In this document: piece after piece, positions 18,303 to 26,442 of the stretch | Layout: the number at the start of each line of letters is the position of its first letter | Numbering within the stretch: the first letter of the stretch is position 1 | Notes under the pieces: model-generated | Database searches by the model: none | Told to the model about the DNA's origin: nothing | What the model saw: only the letters and a program-made list of their open reading frames with translations | Assembly (NCBI GenBank): GCA_040384265.1 | Contig: JAZKJM010000003.1 | Coordinates: forward strand, 79,919-143,918 | Reading direction: 5' to 3' | From: Pseudomonadota bacterium | Lineage (GTDB): Bacteria; Pseudomonadota; Alphaproteobacteria; Rickettsiales; UBA3002 | DNA length: 64,000 nt | Program-made: the position numbers and the translations under genes

Positions 18303-18568
18303 GTCACCCCGTCGAATGACGGGGGCCATCTTCCTTGCTCCCCCACCCTCTCCAGCATTGTCATGCCAGCGCAGGCTGGCATCCATCGCGCGCGAGCGCA
18401 GGCAATATGACGGTTGGGTAGTGGGAGTGGATGGAGTGGGGCACAGCTGGACCCCGTCGTTCGACGGGGTGACAGGGAGTAGGGGGTAGATGGTGGTTAC
18501 TCCCCTTGTGATGAGGCCATATTGCCTGCGCTCACGCGCGATGGATCCTGAAACAAGTTCAGGATGAC
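18303..18568. repeat. Composite of four GTCA-type hairpin modules between mlaC and ettA
   Basis: The 417-base gap (18232-18648) contains no gene. It holds four hairpin modules: GTCACCCCGTCGAATGACGG (18303), GTCATGCCAGC with its hairpin and an ATCCATCGCGCG tail (18360-18411), an inverted ACCCCGTCGTTCGACGGGG (18451-18473), and an inverted module ending AGGATGAC (18519-18568). The tails at 18381-18408 and 18519-18546 are complementary at 27 of 28 positions. The block is thus itself a large inverted repeat between convergent genes. Confidence 0.8.
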
Positions 18569-18648
18569 GCAGTATGGGGAGAGTACAGCGCCCCGCCATA
18601 CAAAGCGGTGACAAGTGTTGATAGCCAAAGAGTAACGAGGCGACGCGC

Positions 18649-20301
<1,653 letters not shown>

Positions 20302-20378
20302 GGGACACCTTCATAAAAGAGTAACGTTTCTGCGCTACACTAACCGAAATAACGCATGACGCAAGCAGGGCACAGCCA

Positions 20379-21263
20379 ATGAACGAGAAATTTACATCCC
20401 CGACACAAGCGGACCCTGGTGCCAACCTCCCGTTCAATATAAAACAGCGTTCGTTCCTGAATCAGCTGGAGACACATTTGTCAGAAGGGGTGGCGAATCT
20501 TACACCACGTCAGATCACACCAGAAGAAAAGGAGGCGTTTGTAAGCATGAGCGTCGCGGCGCTTGCTCCCGTATTTGAAGACCCCATGCCTGAAACCCGC
20601 GCAGCCTTAGCCTCCAGGCTTACGCAGAGCAAAGCACGATTGCCTGCCGACACTAGCGAACGCCATACGCAACTGTTTCAACTTCTGTGCCAGACCATTG
20701 GCTGGCATGCCAGCATGGCGCGCGGCGGCCCTGAGGTTCTCGAGCCTCAAGTGGCCACAGCCACTATCGCAGCGCCTGCTCCGCCGCCACCGGCCCCACC
20801 GCCGCCGCCAAAGCATGCGGCACGCTTCAAAAAACCATCCGGACGCGGCAAGCCGCAGGATGAGCCGCCCATCACCGCGCAGCAATTGAATGCCGTCCAG
20901 CAGGTCAACCTGTATGATATGTTTGTTGAGGAATTAATGGCCCGCATTCCGGAAAATGATTTTCGGCAAATGAGCCCCCTCCTGCCTGCACTGGGCGCCA
21001 CTGTTGCCGAATCGATCGACACTTGTTTTGATAATTGGACCACCCCGAAGGATCGCTATCCGGCCACCATGTCGGTTCTGCACGAACGCTTTGAAGCCGG
21101 TGCAAACGCGCTGATACCGCTTTTGCACGACCGCGGTGCCACGCTTGATGCCGGTGAGCAAATAGCCTTTCAGGCGACATACCGGTCCATGTGCCGCCGT
21201 CTGGAAACAACCATGACCTATGGGCGCGATGCCTCACCGCCCAGCAGCCAGTGGGTGCATTAA
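20379..21263 (+). CDS. Orphan two-domain protein with proline-rich linker
   Basis: A 294-residue protein I do not recognise. Two mainly helical regions (about 20-115 and 165-283) are joined by a Pro/Ala-rich linker (132-145, with a run of prolines) and a basic patch (KHAARFKKPSGRGK). There is no signal peptide or membrane segment. Both helical halves share a weak pattern (PETRAALASRL near 71; a helix with LHERF near 234) that is also seen in the next gene. The ATG at 20379 has AGGG ten bases upstream. The following gene starts three bases after the stop, so the pair is co-expressed. Function unknown. Confidence 0.75.
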   Translation: MNEKFTSPTQADPGANLPFNIKQRSFLNQLETHLSEGVANLTPRQITPEEKEAFVSMSVAALAPVFEDPMPETRAALASRLTQSKARLPADTSERHTQLFQLLCQTIGWHASMARGGPEVLEPQVATATIAAPAPPPPAPPPPPKHAARFKKPSGRGKPQDEPPITAQQLNAVQQVNLYDMFVEELMARIPENDFRQMSPLLPALGATVAESIDTCFDNWTTPKDRYPATMSVLHERFEAGANALIPLLHDRGATLDAGEQIAFQATYRSMCRRLETTMTYGRDASPPSSQWVH

Positions 21264-21265
21264 CT

Positions 21266-21817
21266 ATGGCACGCAAAGAATCCGGTTGGGAAAGCAGGGT
21301 GGTGCATAAGCCTGTGTCTGTAGAAGACGATGCGGCAGGCCCCGCGTCCGAATGTCCGCCGTCGCATCGAAACCGTTTGGCAAAGCCCCTTTCCGCGAAA
21401 ACGCCTATCAGCAACGAAGCTGTCGCATGGCTGGTGGGGCATTACCAAATCAAGCCGAAGTATCTTGACCAGTACCTGCAAGCGGATTGTTATCATTGCG
21501 AGCCACCCCTGACCGTGCAGCTGCGGCCCCACTATTCCAAAATTATCGAGGTGTTTAGCGACCTGACCATCAGTGTCCTGCATGACAGCCTCTACCGCCA
21601 ACAAGCCATCCCCACGCGTGCGCAGCTGGGCACGCGGTTCCGCGCAACCAAAGATATTTTTCCCGAGCGGCTGCGCGAGACCATTCCCGAAATAGACCCT
21701 TACCAAACAGCCGTGCTGCAGAAAATCTACGATCAGTGGCAGGCGCGGATGCGTCTGGGTGTTGACCACATCCAGACGACAATGACAAAAGGACAAGATA
21801 CCAGCATGGCGCGCTAA
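21266..21817 (+). CDS. Orphan helical protein, partner of the preceding gene
   Basis: A 183-residue protein with no recognised family, starting three bases after the previous stop. The first 45 residues are polar and probably disordered. Residues 50-165 are helical, with the segment IPTRAQLGTRFRA (115-127) and a later YDQWQARM (155-162) that resemble segments of the upstream orphan. It has a CYHC pair at 75-78 but no second pair, so a zinc site is doubtful. Its stop overlaps by four bases the stop of the convergent pseudopilin gene. Function unknown; co-expression suggests a shared complex. Confidence 0.72.
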   Translation: MARKESGWESRVVHKPVSVEDDAAGPASECPPSHRNRLAKPLSAKTPISNEAVAWLVGHYQIKPKYLDQYLQADCYHCEPPLTVQLRPHYSKIIEVFSDLTISVLHDSLYRQQAIPTRAQLGTRFRATKDIFPERLRETIPEIDPYQTAVLQKIYDQWQARMRLGVDHIQTTMTKGQDTSMAR

Positions 21818-22596
21818 AACGCCTTCGCAAAGCGCAGGTAGCAGTTGAGGCCCGTATCGGTCAGCAGGTAGATGGCGGCGGCGGTATCGGTCGCGCTGGC
21901 GGCGGTGGTGCAGCTGCTGTTCCAGTTGGAGAGGATGCGCCCGAGGCCCGGTTTTGAATCATCCAGTTTATTATCGATGTTCCAGGCATCTTCGGGCCTG
22001 AGGATCAGGCCGGTCGGGTAGGCGGTGGTGCCGCTGCCCGCACCGCCAAAAATGAATAATTGTTGGTAATCGGCTGCGAAAATGCCGGCGCCGCTGCCTG
22101 CGTGATTGGGGCGGTAAAGCACCGACCAGACACCTTGGTTGAGCTTGCTGAGGGGGGCGTTGGTGCCGCCGATATATTTGATGGTCCCGGCATCTTCGAT
22201 ACCGGAATAGGCCCCCTCGACCAGCCCCGCCATGGCGAGCTGTTGCCAGTAACGGAACCCCTCGGTGGTGCCGCTGGCATCGTCGATGATGCGGTCGCCG
22301 TTGCCGTTGCAGGTGCCGGGTGTGCCATCCGTCACGGCGGCATCGGCGCAGGCACCGGTGCCGGTGGCCTGATCGCCCCAGAAGCCGGTAGCGTTGGTGA
22401 TATCGCCCGGCAGGCCGAAATATTTATCGCGGAAGGTTTGGGTGGCGGTCACATAACGGTCGAATTCGGCGGTAACGGCGCGCAGCTCGGAGGCCCGGAT
22501 CAGCGATCGTCCGACGAAGATGCCGCCAACCAGCAGGCCGACGATGACGAGGACGATACTTAGCTCGACAAGCGAGAAAGCGGTGCGACGATGCAT
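21814..22596 (-). CDS. Pseudopilin-like protein (type IV pilin N-terminus), paralogue 2
   Basis: A 260-residue protein with a class III prepilin leader MHRRTA before FSLVELSIVLVIVGLL. It has Glu at +5 and Ala rather than Gly at -1. After the membrane helix comes a globular domain with YFGLPGDITNATGFWGDQ, a Cys pair around GACADAA...GTCNGNGDRIID (a possible calcium-binding loop) and the WNIDNKLDDSKPG motif. The C-terminus carries two more cysteines. It is a close paralogue of the gene at 22720-23484; the two lie in tandem. No prepilin peptidase, pilus ATPase or secretin gene is in the window, so the machine it serves is unknown. Confidence 0.88.
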   Translation of the reverse strand: MHRRTAFSLVELSIVLVIVGLLVGGIFVGRSLIRASELRAVTAEFDRYVTATQTFRDKYFGLPGDITNATGFWGDQATGTGACADAAVTDGTPGTCNGNGDRIIDDASGTTEGFRYWQQLAMAGLVEGAYSGIEDAGTIKYIGGTNAPLSKLNQGVWSVLYRPNHAGSGAGIFAADYQQLFIFGGAGSGTTAYPTGLILRPEDAWNIDNKLDDSKPGLGRILSNWNSSCTTAASATDTAAAIYLLTDTGLNCYLRFAKAF

Positions 22597-22607
22597 CGCA
22601 AAACCCT

Positions 22608-22690
22608 AACGTTTAGCGGCGAAAAAATCAACCCGCAATTGGCCGCACGGGGCCTTCCATCACCCCGCCGCCTTTGCCATTATACGCACT
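22608..22690 (-). pseudogene. 3' fragment of a duplicated tadA
   Basis: The gap between the two pseudopilin genes repeats the end of the intact tadA. CTAACGTTTAGCGGCGAAAA and the following bases to about 22671 match 23493-23555 with few changes. Then, after a deletion of about 65 bases, CCGCCTTTGCCATTATACGC matches about 23620-23640. The reading frame is broken. It is the scar of a tandem duplication that copied a pseudopilin gene together with the end of tadA. Confidence 0.82.
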
Positions 22691-22719
22691 GAAAACGCCC
22701 GTAAGCCTCGCCTACGCTG

Positions 22720-23484
22720 TTAGAATGCCTGTTTAAAGCGGAAGCGGCACAGGGCGCCGCTGCTAGTGAGTTTATAGGTGGTGGTGTAATCGGTCCCTGA
22801 GCTGGAGTTGGTGCAAAGATCGTGGCGCGAAGCGATCACAGAGCCGGTGCCCGGTTTGCCATCATCCATTTTTGTATCAATGTTCCAGGCTTCCTCGGGC
22901 GAGAAGAGAGGTTCTTCCGGATAGTCGCTGACGTTCACGCCACCGTAGAAAAACTGGTTCCCATAATCATACACAAAATCGCGAGAGCTCATCGGGCCGC
23001 CTGGAACACTAAACTCATAAGCGGCAATGCCAGAACCCGAATATTTAGTGATGGGAGCATTTTGCCCCGGTATCGTATGATTGATACCCATCGTGCCCTT
23101 ATAGCCAGTATAGCTACCCTCGATAATACCCGCACGCGCGAGTTGCTGCCAGAGCCGGAAGGATTCTATGCCATTAATAAGACCATTACCGTCCCCGTTG
23201 CAGGTGCCGGGGGTGCCATCCACCACCGCAGCATCGGCGCAGGCATCGGTGCCGGTGGCCTGGTCGCCCCAGAAACTGGTAGCGTTGGGCATGTCGCCGG
23301 GCAGGTAGAAATATTTGTCGCGGAAGGTATAGACCGCCGCCTTGTAGCGCTGCACATCGGCGCTGACCGTGCGCAACTGCGCCGCATTTACAAGCGCCCT
23401 GCCACCGAGAACGCCACCAACCAACAGACCAAGGATGACGAGTACAATGGAGAGTTCGACAAGGGAAAAGCCACGCGTACGCAT
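22720..23484 (-). CDS. Pseudopilin-like protein (type IV pilin N-terminus), paralogue 1
   Basis: A 254-residue prepilin-like protein with a canonical leader MRTRG before FSLVELSIVLVILGLL (cleavage G5/F6, Glu at +5). The globular part is shared with the downstream paralogue: YFYLPGDMPNATSFWGDQ, the GTDACADAA...GTCNGDGNGLING loop, FRLWQQLARAGIIEGSYTG and WNIDTKMDDGKPG. It then diverges in the middle (a Tyr/Gly-rich stretch with VYDYGNQFFYGGV). It starts nine bases after the tadA stop, so it is probably transcribed with tadA. It appears to be the copy next to the original tadA; the other copy kept only a tadA tail. Confidence 0.88.
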   Translation of the reverse strand: MRTRGFSLVELSIVLVILGLLVGGVLGGRALVNAAQLRTVSADVQRYKAAVYTFRDKYFYLPGDMPNATSFWGDQATGTDACADAAVVDGTPGTCNGDGNGLINGIESFRLWQQLARAGIIEGSYTGYKGTMGINHTIPGQNAPITKYSGSGIAAYEFSVPGGPMSSRDFVYDYGNQFFYGGVNVSDYPEEPLFSPEEAWNIDTKMDDGKPGTGSVIASRHDLCTNSSSGTDYTTTYKLTSSGALCRFRFKQAF

Positions 23485-23493
23485 TTCTGGATA

Positions 23494-23937
23494 CTAACGT
23501 TTGGCGGCGAAAAAATCAACCAGCAACTGGCCGCACTCACCTTCCATCACCCCGCCGATGACTTCGGGCGCATGATGGCAGGTGGGGTGGGAAAAGACCC
23601 GCGCGCCATGCTCGACACCGCCGCCTTTGGCGTCATACGCGCCGAAAATGATTTTTTTAATTTTGGCCAGCGAGGCCGCTTGCGCGCACATGGCGCAGGG
23701 CTCCAGCGTCACGATGAGGGTGCAATCTTCCAGGTATTTGCTGCCACGCACCGTGCTTGCCTGGCGGATGGCCAGCAGCTCCGCATGCGCCGTGGCGTCG
23801 CCACGCTGCTCCACCTCGTTATGGGCGGTGGCAAGCACCTGCCCGTCCGCGCCCATCACCAGCGCGGCAATCGGCACCTCGCCGCGCGCAGCAGCGGTGT
23901 GGGCGAGGGCGATGAGGGTGGGCATGGTCTGGGTCAT
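23494..23937 (-). CDS. tadA: tRNA(adenine34) deaminase
   Basis: Zinc enzyme converting A34 to inosine in the anticodon of tRNA-Arg(ACG). The 147-residue cytidine-deaminase-fold protein has the catalytic HAE (H51, E53), the zinc ligands PCAMC (C81, C84) and the NEVEQRGDATAHAE context typical of TadA. The C-terminal FFAAKR helix is normal. The ATG at 23937 matches the family start. The pseudopilin gene follows within nine bases. A broken copy of its last third lies at 22608-22690. Confidence 0.95.
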   Translation of the reverse strand: MTQTMPTLIALAHTAAARGEVPIAALVMGADGQVLATAHNEVEQRGDATAHAELLAIRQASTVRGSKYLEDCTLIVTLEPCAMCAQAASLAKIKKIIFGAYDAKGGGVEHGARVFSHPTCHHAPEVIGGVMEGECGQLLVDFFAAKR

Positions 23938-24045
23938 GGGCGCACCGTAGCGTGTCTGGACGGGATGCCAACGGAAAATTCACGCAATTGTCATACACTG
24001 CGCGGGCGAGGGCGCCTAGGATGTAGTGAAAGGGAGATTCAAAGG

Positions 24046-24462
24046 ATGCTTATCGATAAACCGGATAGTGCCGATGGCCCGGATAGTGCGGCAGCGCTTG
24101 CACTGCGTATGCCATCACCCTCACGCATGCATGATGCGCAGCGCGCCTATTTCTCGGCAGCATTCACCGCCGCATTGCGTAAGGAGCTGTCTCAGTATGG
24201 GGTAAGTCAGGAGAACCTGTCCCGGGTCAAGGTTTCTATCGATGGGACTCAGGCCGAAGTGCGCAGCTATGGTCGCGACAACCGCCCAGACACGCAGCGA
24301 TTTTCTGCCGATTCACTGTGCGGGCTCATCGGGCAGATGAACGCGGCGTTGTTTCCGTCGGCGGGAATATCTTTCCACGCAGGCAAAGCACGCGTTACGA
24401 CGCTTGAGGCAGCGATGAAACCCAGTGATGGCGCAAGATCCGGTGGTTTTCTCCTAGGCTAG
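24046..24462 (+). CDS. Hypothetical protein
   Basis: A 138-residue protein of unknown family. GGGAG about 11 bases upstream of the ATG at 24046 supports the start. The frame is open far upstream, but that part is only the antisense of tadA and the pseudopilin gene. The N-terminal 30 residues are polar. The middle (AALRKELSQYGVSQENLSRVKVSIDGTQ) looks like a helix and strands, and the end is Gly/Ser-rich (GARSGGFLLG). No signal peptide, membrane segment or catalytic motif is seen. It is convergent with sspB. It may belong to the same accessory patch as the orphans at 20379-21817. Confidence 0.6.
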   Translation: MLIDKPDSADGPDSAAALALRMPSPSRMHDAQRAYFSAAFTAALRKELSQYGVSQENLSRVKVSIDGTQAEVRSYGRDNRPDTQRFSADSLCGLIGQMNAALFPSAGISFHAGKARVTTLEAAMKPSDGARSGGFLLG

Positions 24463-24481
24463 CAGCCAGGATCAGCAAGCA

Positions 24482-25015
24482 CTACCGCTTGCGGAAGGCT
24501 TCCATGCTGACGACTTTTTCATCGTTGGCGGCGGTGGTTTCTTCGCTTGGGGCTTCTTCCTCGAACGCCGCCATCGGCGGTTTTTCGCTGCCGTTGCGGC
24601 CCGTTGCCGGGCAGGAAACCGGCTCCTCACCATCCACGCTGCCGCCCATAGTGGCCGGGCCTTTGCCGTGGAATTGCAGGCCGAACTTGATGGATGGATC
24701 GGCGAACGCCGTCAGCGCATCGAACGGCACCACCAGTTTTTCCGGGATGTTGTTGAAGCTGAGCATGATCGAGAACTGCTCTTTGGTGATTTTCAGGTCC
24801 CAGAACTGGTGCTGGACGACAATGGTAATTTCCTCCGGATAGCGGCTTTTCAGCTGCGGCGAGATGCTCACGCCCGGGTAATTGGTCTGGAACGAAATGA
24901 AAAAATGATGCTCACCCGGCAGGCCAAGCTTATCGACATGGATCAGCGCCTCACGCACCACGTTGCGCATGGCGGAGTCGATCAGGCCGGGATAATCAAT
25001 AGTTTCCTGTGTCAT
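24482..25015 (-). CDS. sspB: SspB, alpha-type ClpXP adaptor for ssrA-tagged proteins
   Basis: Binds the ssrA tag and the N-domain of ClpX to speed degradation of proteins from stalled ribosomes. The 177-residue protein has the SspB fold (about 1-115: IDSAMRNVVREAL, HHFFISFQTNYPGVSI, EITIVVQHQFWDLKI, FSIMLSFNNIPEKLVVPFDALTAF). A long acidic, disordered linker (EEEAPSEETTAANDE) follows, and the short C-terminal ClpX-binding tail VVSMEAFRKR. GGAG before the ATG supports the start. It begins about 50 bases after the end of ssrA on the same strand, so tag and adaptor are neighbours and may share a transcript. Confidence 0.95.
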   Translation of the reverse strand: MTQETIDYPGLIDSAMRNVVREALIHVDKLGLPGEHHFFISFQTNYPGVSISPQLKSRYPEEITIVVQHQFWDLKITKEQFSIMLSFNNIPEKLVVPFDALTAFADPSIKFGLQFHGKGPATMGGSVDGEEPVSCPATGRNGSEKPPMAAFEEEAPSEETTAANDEKVVSMEAFRKR

Positions 25016-25174
25016 ATTTAGCTCCAGAGCCGGTTCTAGCTTCTTTTCTCGCCAAGCGCCACTTAAATCGTTCCCCCCTCACCAAGGTCGTGGGCAAGTG
25101 GCGGTGGGGGATGTTTCTGTTGCCCGGTACATCCCCCGAAACCGCGTTCACAGGCTAGAGCCTGTCAAGCCACA

Positions 25175-25243
25175 CTAAGCGGCGAGACGGGCTGCTACGA
25201 CGTTGTTGTCGTTAGCTGCAACGAGTGCTACGTTGTCGTTTGC
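25175..25243 (-). other. ssrA tag reading frame (22 codons plus stop)
   Basis: Resume codon GCA at 25243, stop TAG at 25177-25175. The encoded tag is ANDNVALVA followed by ANDNNVVAARLAA. With the alanine supplied by the charged tmRNA it has 23 residues and contains AANDN twice. It ends in Leu-Ala-Ala, the ClpX signal. Known alphaproteobacterial tags, as I recall them, are about 12-15 residues with a single AANDN-type SspB site, so this one looks extended by internal duplication. Confidence 0.92.
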
Positions 25244-25505
25244 ACTTAGAAAGTTGACTCAATATATGGGAAGTCACCCCAGGCAAAGACGATGTCTTTA
25301 TTGCGGTTGTCGATGCTAATTCGGCCCCATAATCTTTGTTGCCTGCATCCTGCTCGCGCTGCTGCGCTCCCAATGATGCGTGCTTCGCAGCTCATGGCTG
25401 GCGAGGTCTGCTGACCTCGCGGTTTTTACCATGCCCGCGCAAAGCCCTTGCCTCATTTTTCAAATGACTTACTGGCGTAAGCCATCCGAAGCCAAAGGCG
25501 AAGGA

Positions 25506-25586
25506 TGGTGGAGCCGCCGGGCTCTGCCCCCGGGTCCAATCCGTCTATTCCACGTCGCGTTTATCACCATAGTTACTTGCGTAACG
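25506..25586 (-). ncRNA. ssrA: tmRNA acceptor piece
   Basis: The upstream, 3'-terminal half of the permuted tmRNA. The minus-strand end at 25506 is an encoded CCA preceded by discriminator A and the acceptor strand CGGCTCC. The T-stem CCGGG-GGCAGAG-CCCGG lies just before it. A small hairpin GTTAC-gcaa-GTAAC (25571-25584) marks the 5' part. The 5' end is inferred from the promoter at 25592-25620. Confidence 0.85.
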
Positions 25587-25591
25587 TTGTC

Positions 25592-25620
25592 ATCATAGGG
25601 CGGTGGGTGGCAAAAAGCAA
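25592..25620 (-). promoter_or_regulatory. Sigma-70-type promoter of ssrA
   Basis: Minus-strand TTGCTT (25620-25615), a 17-base spacer, then TATGAT (25597-25592). Transcription would start at about 25585, right at the expected 5' end of the acceptor piece. Spacing is ideal and both hexamers are close to consensus. Confidence 0.8.
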
Positions 25621-25633
25621 GCAGCTCACCCAT

Positions 25634-25705
25634 GGGAACAGCAAAGAAAATGCATAGCCCGCAGCAGTCCGAGGGAGGCCACGGGCCGACCCGCGTAGCG
25701 GCGGG
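25634..25705 (-). repeat. R2 repeat, copy 1 (upstream of ssrA)
   Basis: 72 bases that match 53985-54056 on the opposite strand at about nine of ten positions. On the minus strand it begins CCCGCCGCTACGCGGGTCGG and ends ATGCATTTTCTTTGCTGTTC-CC. It lies just upstream of the ssrA promoter and downstream of motB, so it may end motB transcription. A shorter relative is at 58341-58366. Confidence 0.75.
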
Positions 25706-25752
25706 GGTCAGCGAAGCGTAGGGGCCAACGGTCCCTTCAATCTACCCTAAAA

Positions 25753-26442
25753 CTAAATCCGATCATCACCCTTGATCAACCGCACCACAATCCGCCGGTT
25801 CATGTCCTGGTTGGCGGGGATGCCAGTGCCGGCGGCATCGCGGTTGGGGGCTTTGGGCACGGTGGCGCCGCGGCCAATCGCCTTGAGCTTATCCGCCGGA
25901 AATCCCTTATCGATCAGGTAGCGCACCACATTACTCGCCCGCGCGGCCGACAACTCCCAGTTCGACGGGAACATCGGCGACGCCACCGGCGAATCATCCG
26001 TATGGCCCTCGACTTCAATCGTAATATCCGCCTTCGCCAGCGGTGCAATTTGCGCCGCAATCAGGTCCAGCATCGGCAGTGCATCGGGAGTGAACTTCGC
26101 CGAGCCCACACTGAAAAACGCCGCCGAGCTTAGCTCGACATCGATGCCGCGCGGCGACTCGCTCGCCACGACAAGCTTATCAAACCCGCTTGCCCCAAGC
26201 GACATCGAGAGCTGCTTTTTTACCTTCTCATACGGGTCTTCTGCCGGGATTGCATCGTTGAAAAATCCCTTTTCGCGCAGCGCCTCACCGACTTTTTGCA
26301 CCTGCTTCATATCCGGCGCCGACATTGCAAACAGCAGCACGAAAAAGCACATCAGCAGCACCGCCATATCGGCAAACGTAATCAGCCAGCCCTCATCCTC
26401 GGGCTCCTCGTGGCGGCGGCGATGGGTGGGGCCGCTGCTCAT
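25753..26442 (-). CDS. motB: MotB-family stator protein (OmpA C-terminal domain)
   Basis: Ion-driven stator subunit anchored to peptidoglycan. The 229-residue protein has a basic/acidic N-tail and then one membrane helix with the ion-binding aspartate D25 (LITFADMAVLLMCFFVLLF). A plug/linker region and an OmpA-like peptidoglycan-binding domain (about 105-225, with EVEGHTDDSPV and NWELSAARASNVVRYL) follow. Length is slightly short compared with flagellar MotB. Its start overlaps the motA stop (ATGA), so the two are coupled. No other motility gene is near, so use in a flagellar or another ion-driven machine cannot be told apart here. Confidence 0.88.
   Translation of the reverse strand: MSSGPTHRRRHEEPEDEGWLITFADMAVLLMCFFVLLFAMSAPDMKQVQKVGEALREKGFFNDAIPAEDPYEKVKKQLSMSLGASGFDKLVVASESPRGIDVELSSAAFFSVGSAKFTPDALPMLDLIAAQIAPLAKADITIEVEGHTDDSPVASPMFPSNWELSAARASNVVRYLIDKGFPADKLKAIGRGATVPKAPNRDAAGTGIPANQDMNRRIVVRLIKGDDRI

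Larger units (their letters stand above)
25065..25586 (-). ncRNA. ssrA: Circularly permuted two-piece tmRNA gene (pre-tmRNA)
   Basis: Read on the minus strand. First comes the acceptor piece (about 25586-25506), ending CGGCTCC-A-CCA. An intervening segment (25505-25329) follows. The coding piece (25328 to about 25065) starts GGGGCCG. The two ends pair over seven bases with a G3-U70 wobble, the alanine identity element. Coding piece: 5' tRNA-like part with ATCGACA; pseudoknot 1 (TGGG/CCCA with TGACT/AGTCA) ending 11 bases before the resume codon; the tag frame; then hairpin CAGGCT/AGCCTG; then a second pseudoknot (GGGGGATGT/ACATCCCCC with GGGCAA/TTGCCC). The T-stem CCGGG/CCCGG carries a non-standard loop GGCAGAG. 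Exact processed ends are estimates. Confidence 0.93.

Noticed and set aside
22822-24045. Upstream part of the long plus-strand frame that ends in the 24046 gene
   Set aside because: It runs antisense through a pseudopilin gene and tadA. Only the last 138 codons, after a ribosome binding site, are likely to be translated.
25380-25598. 72-codon plus-strand frame
   Set aside because: It lies wholly over the tmRNA acceptor piece and intervening segment on the other strand.
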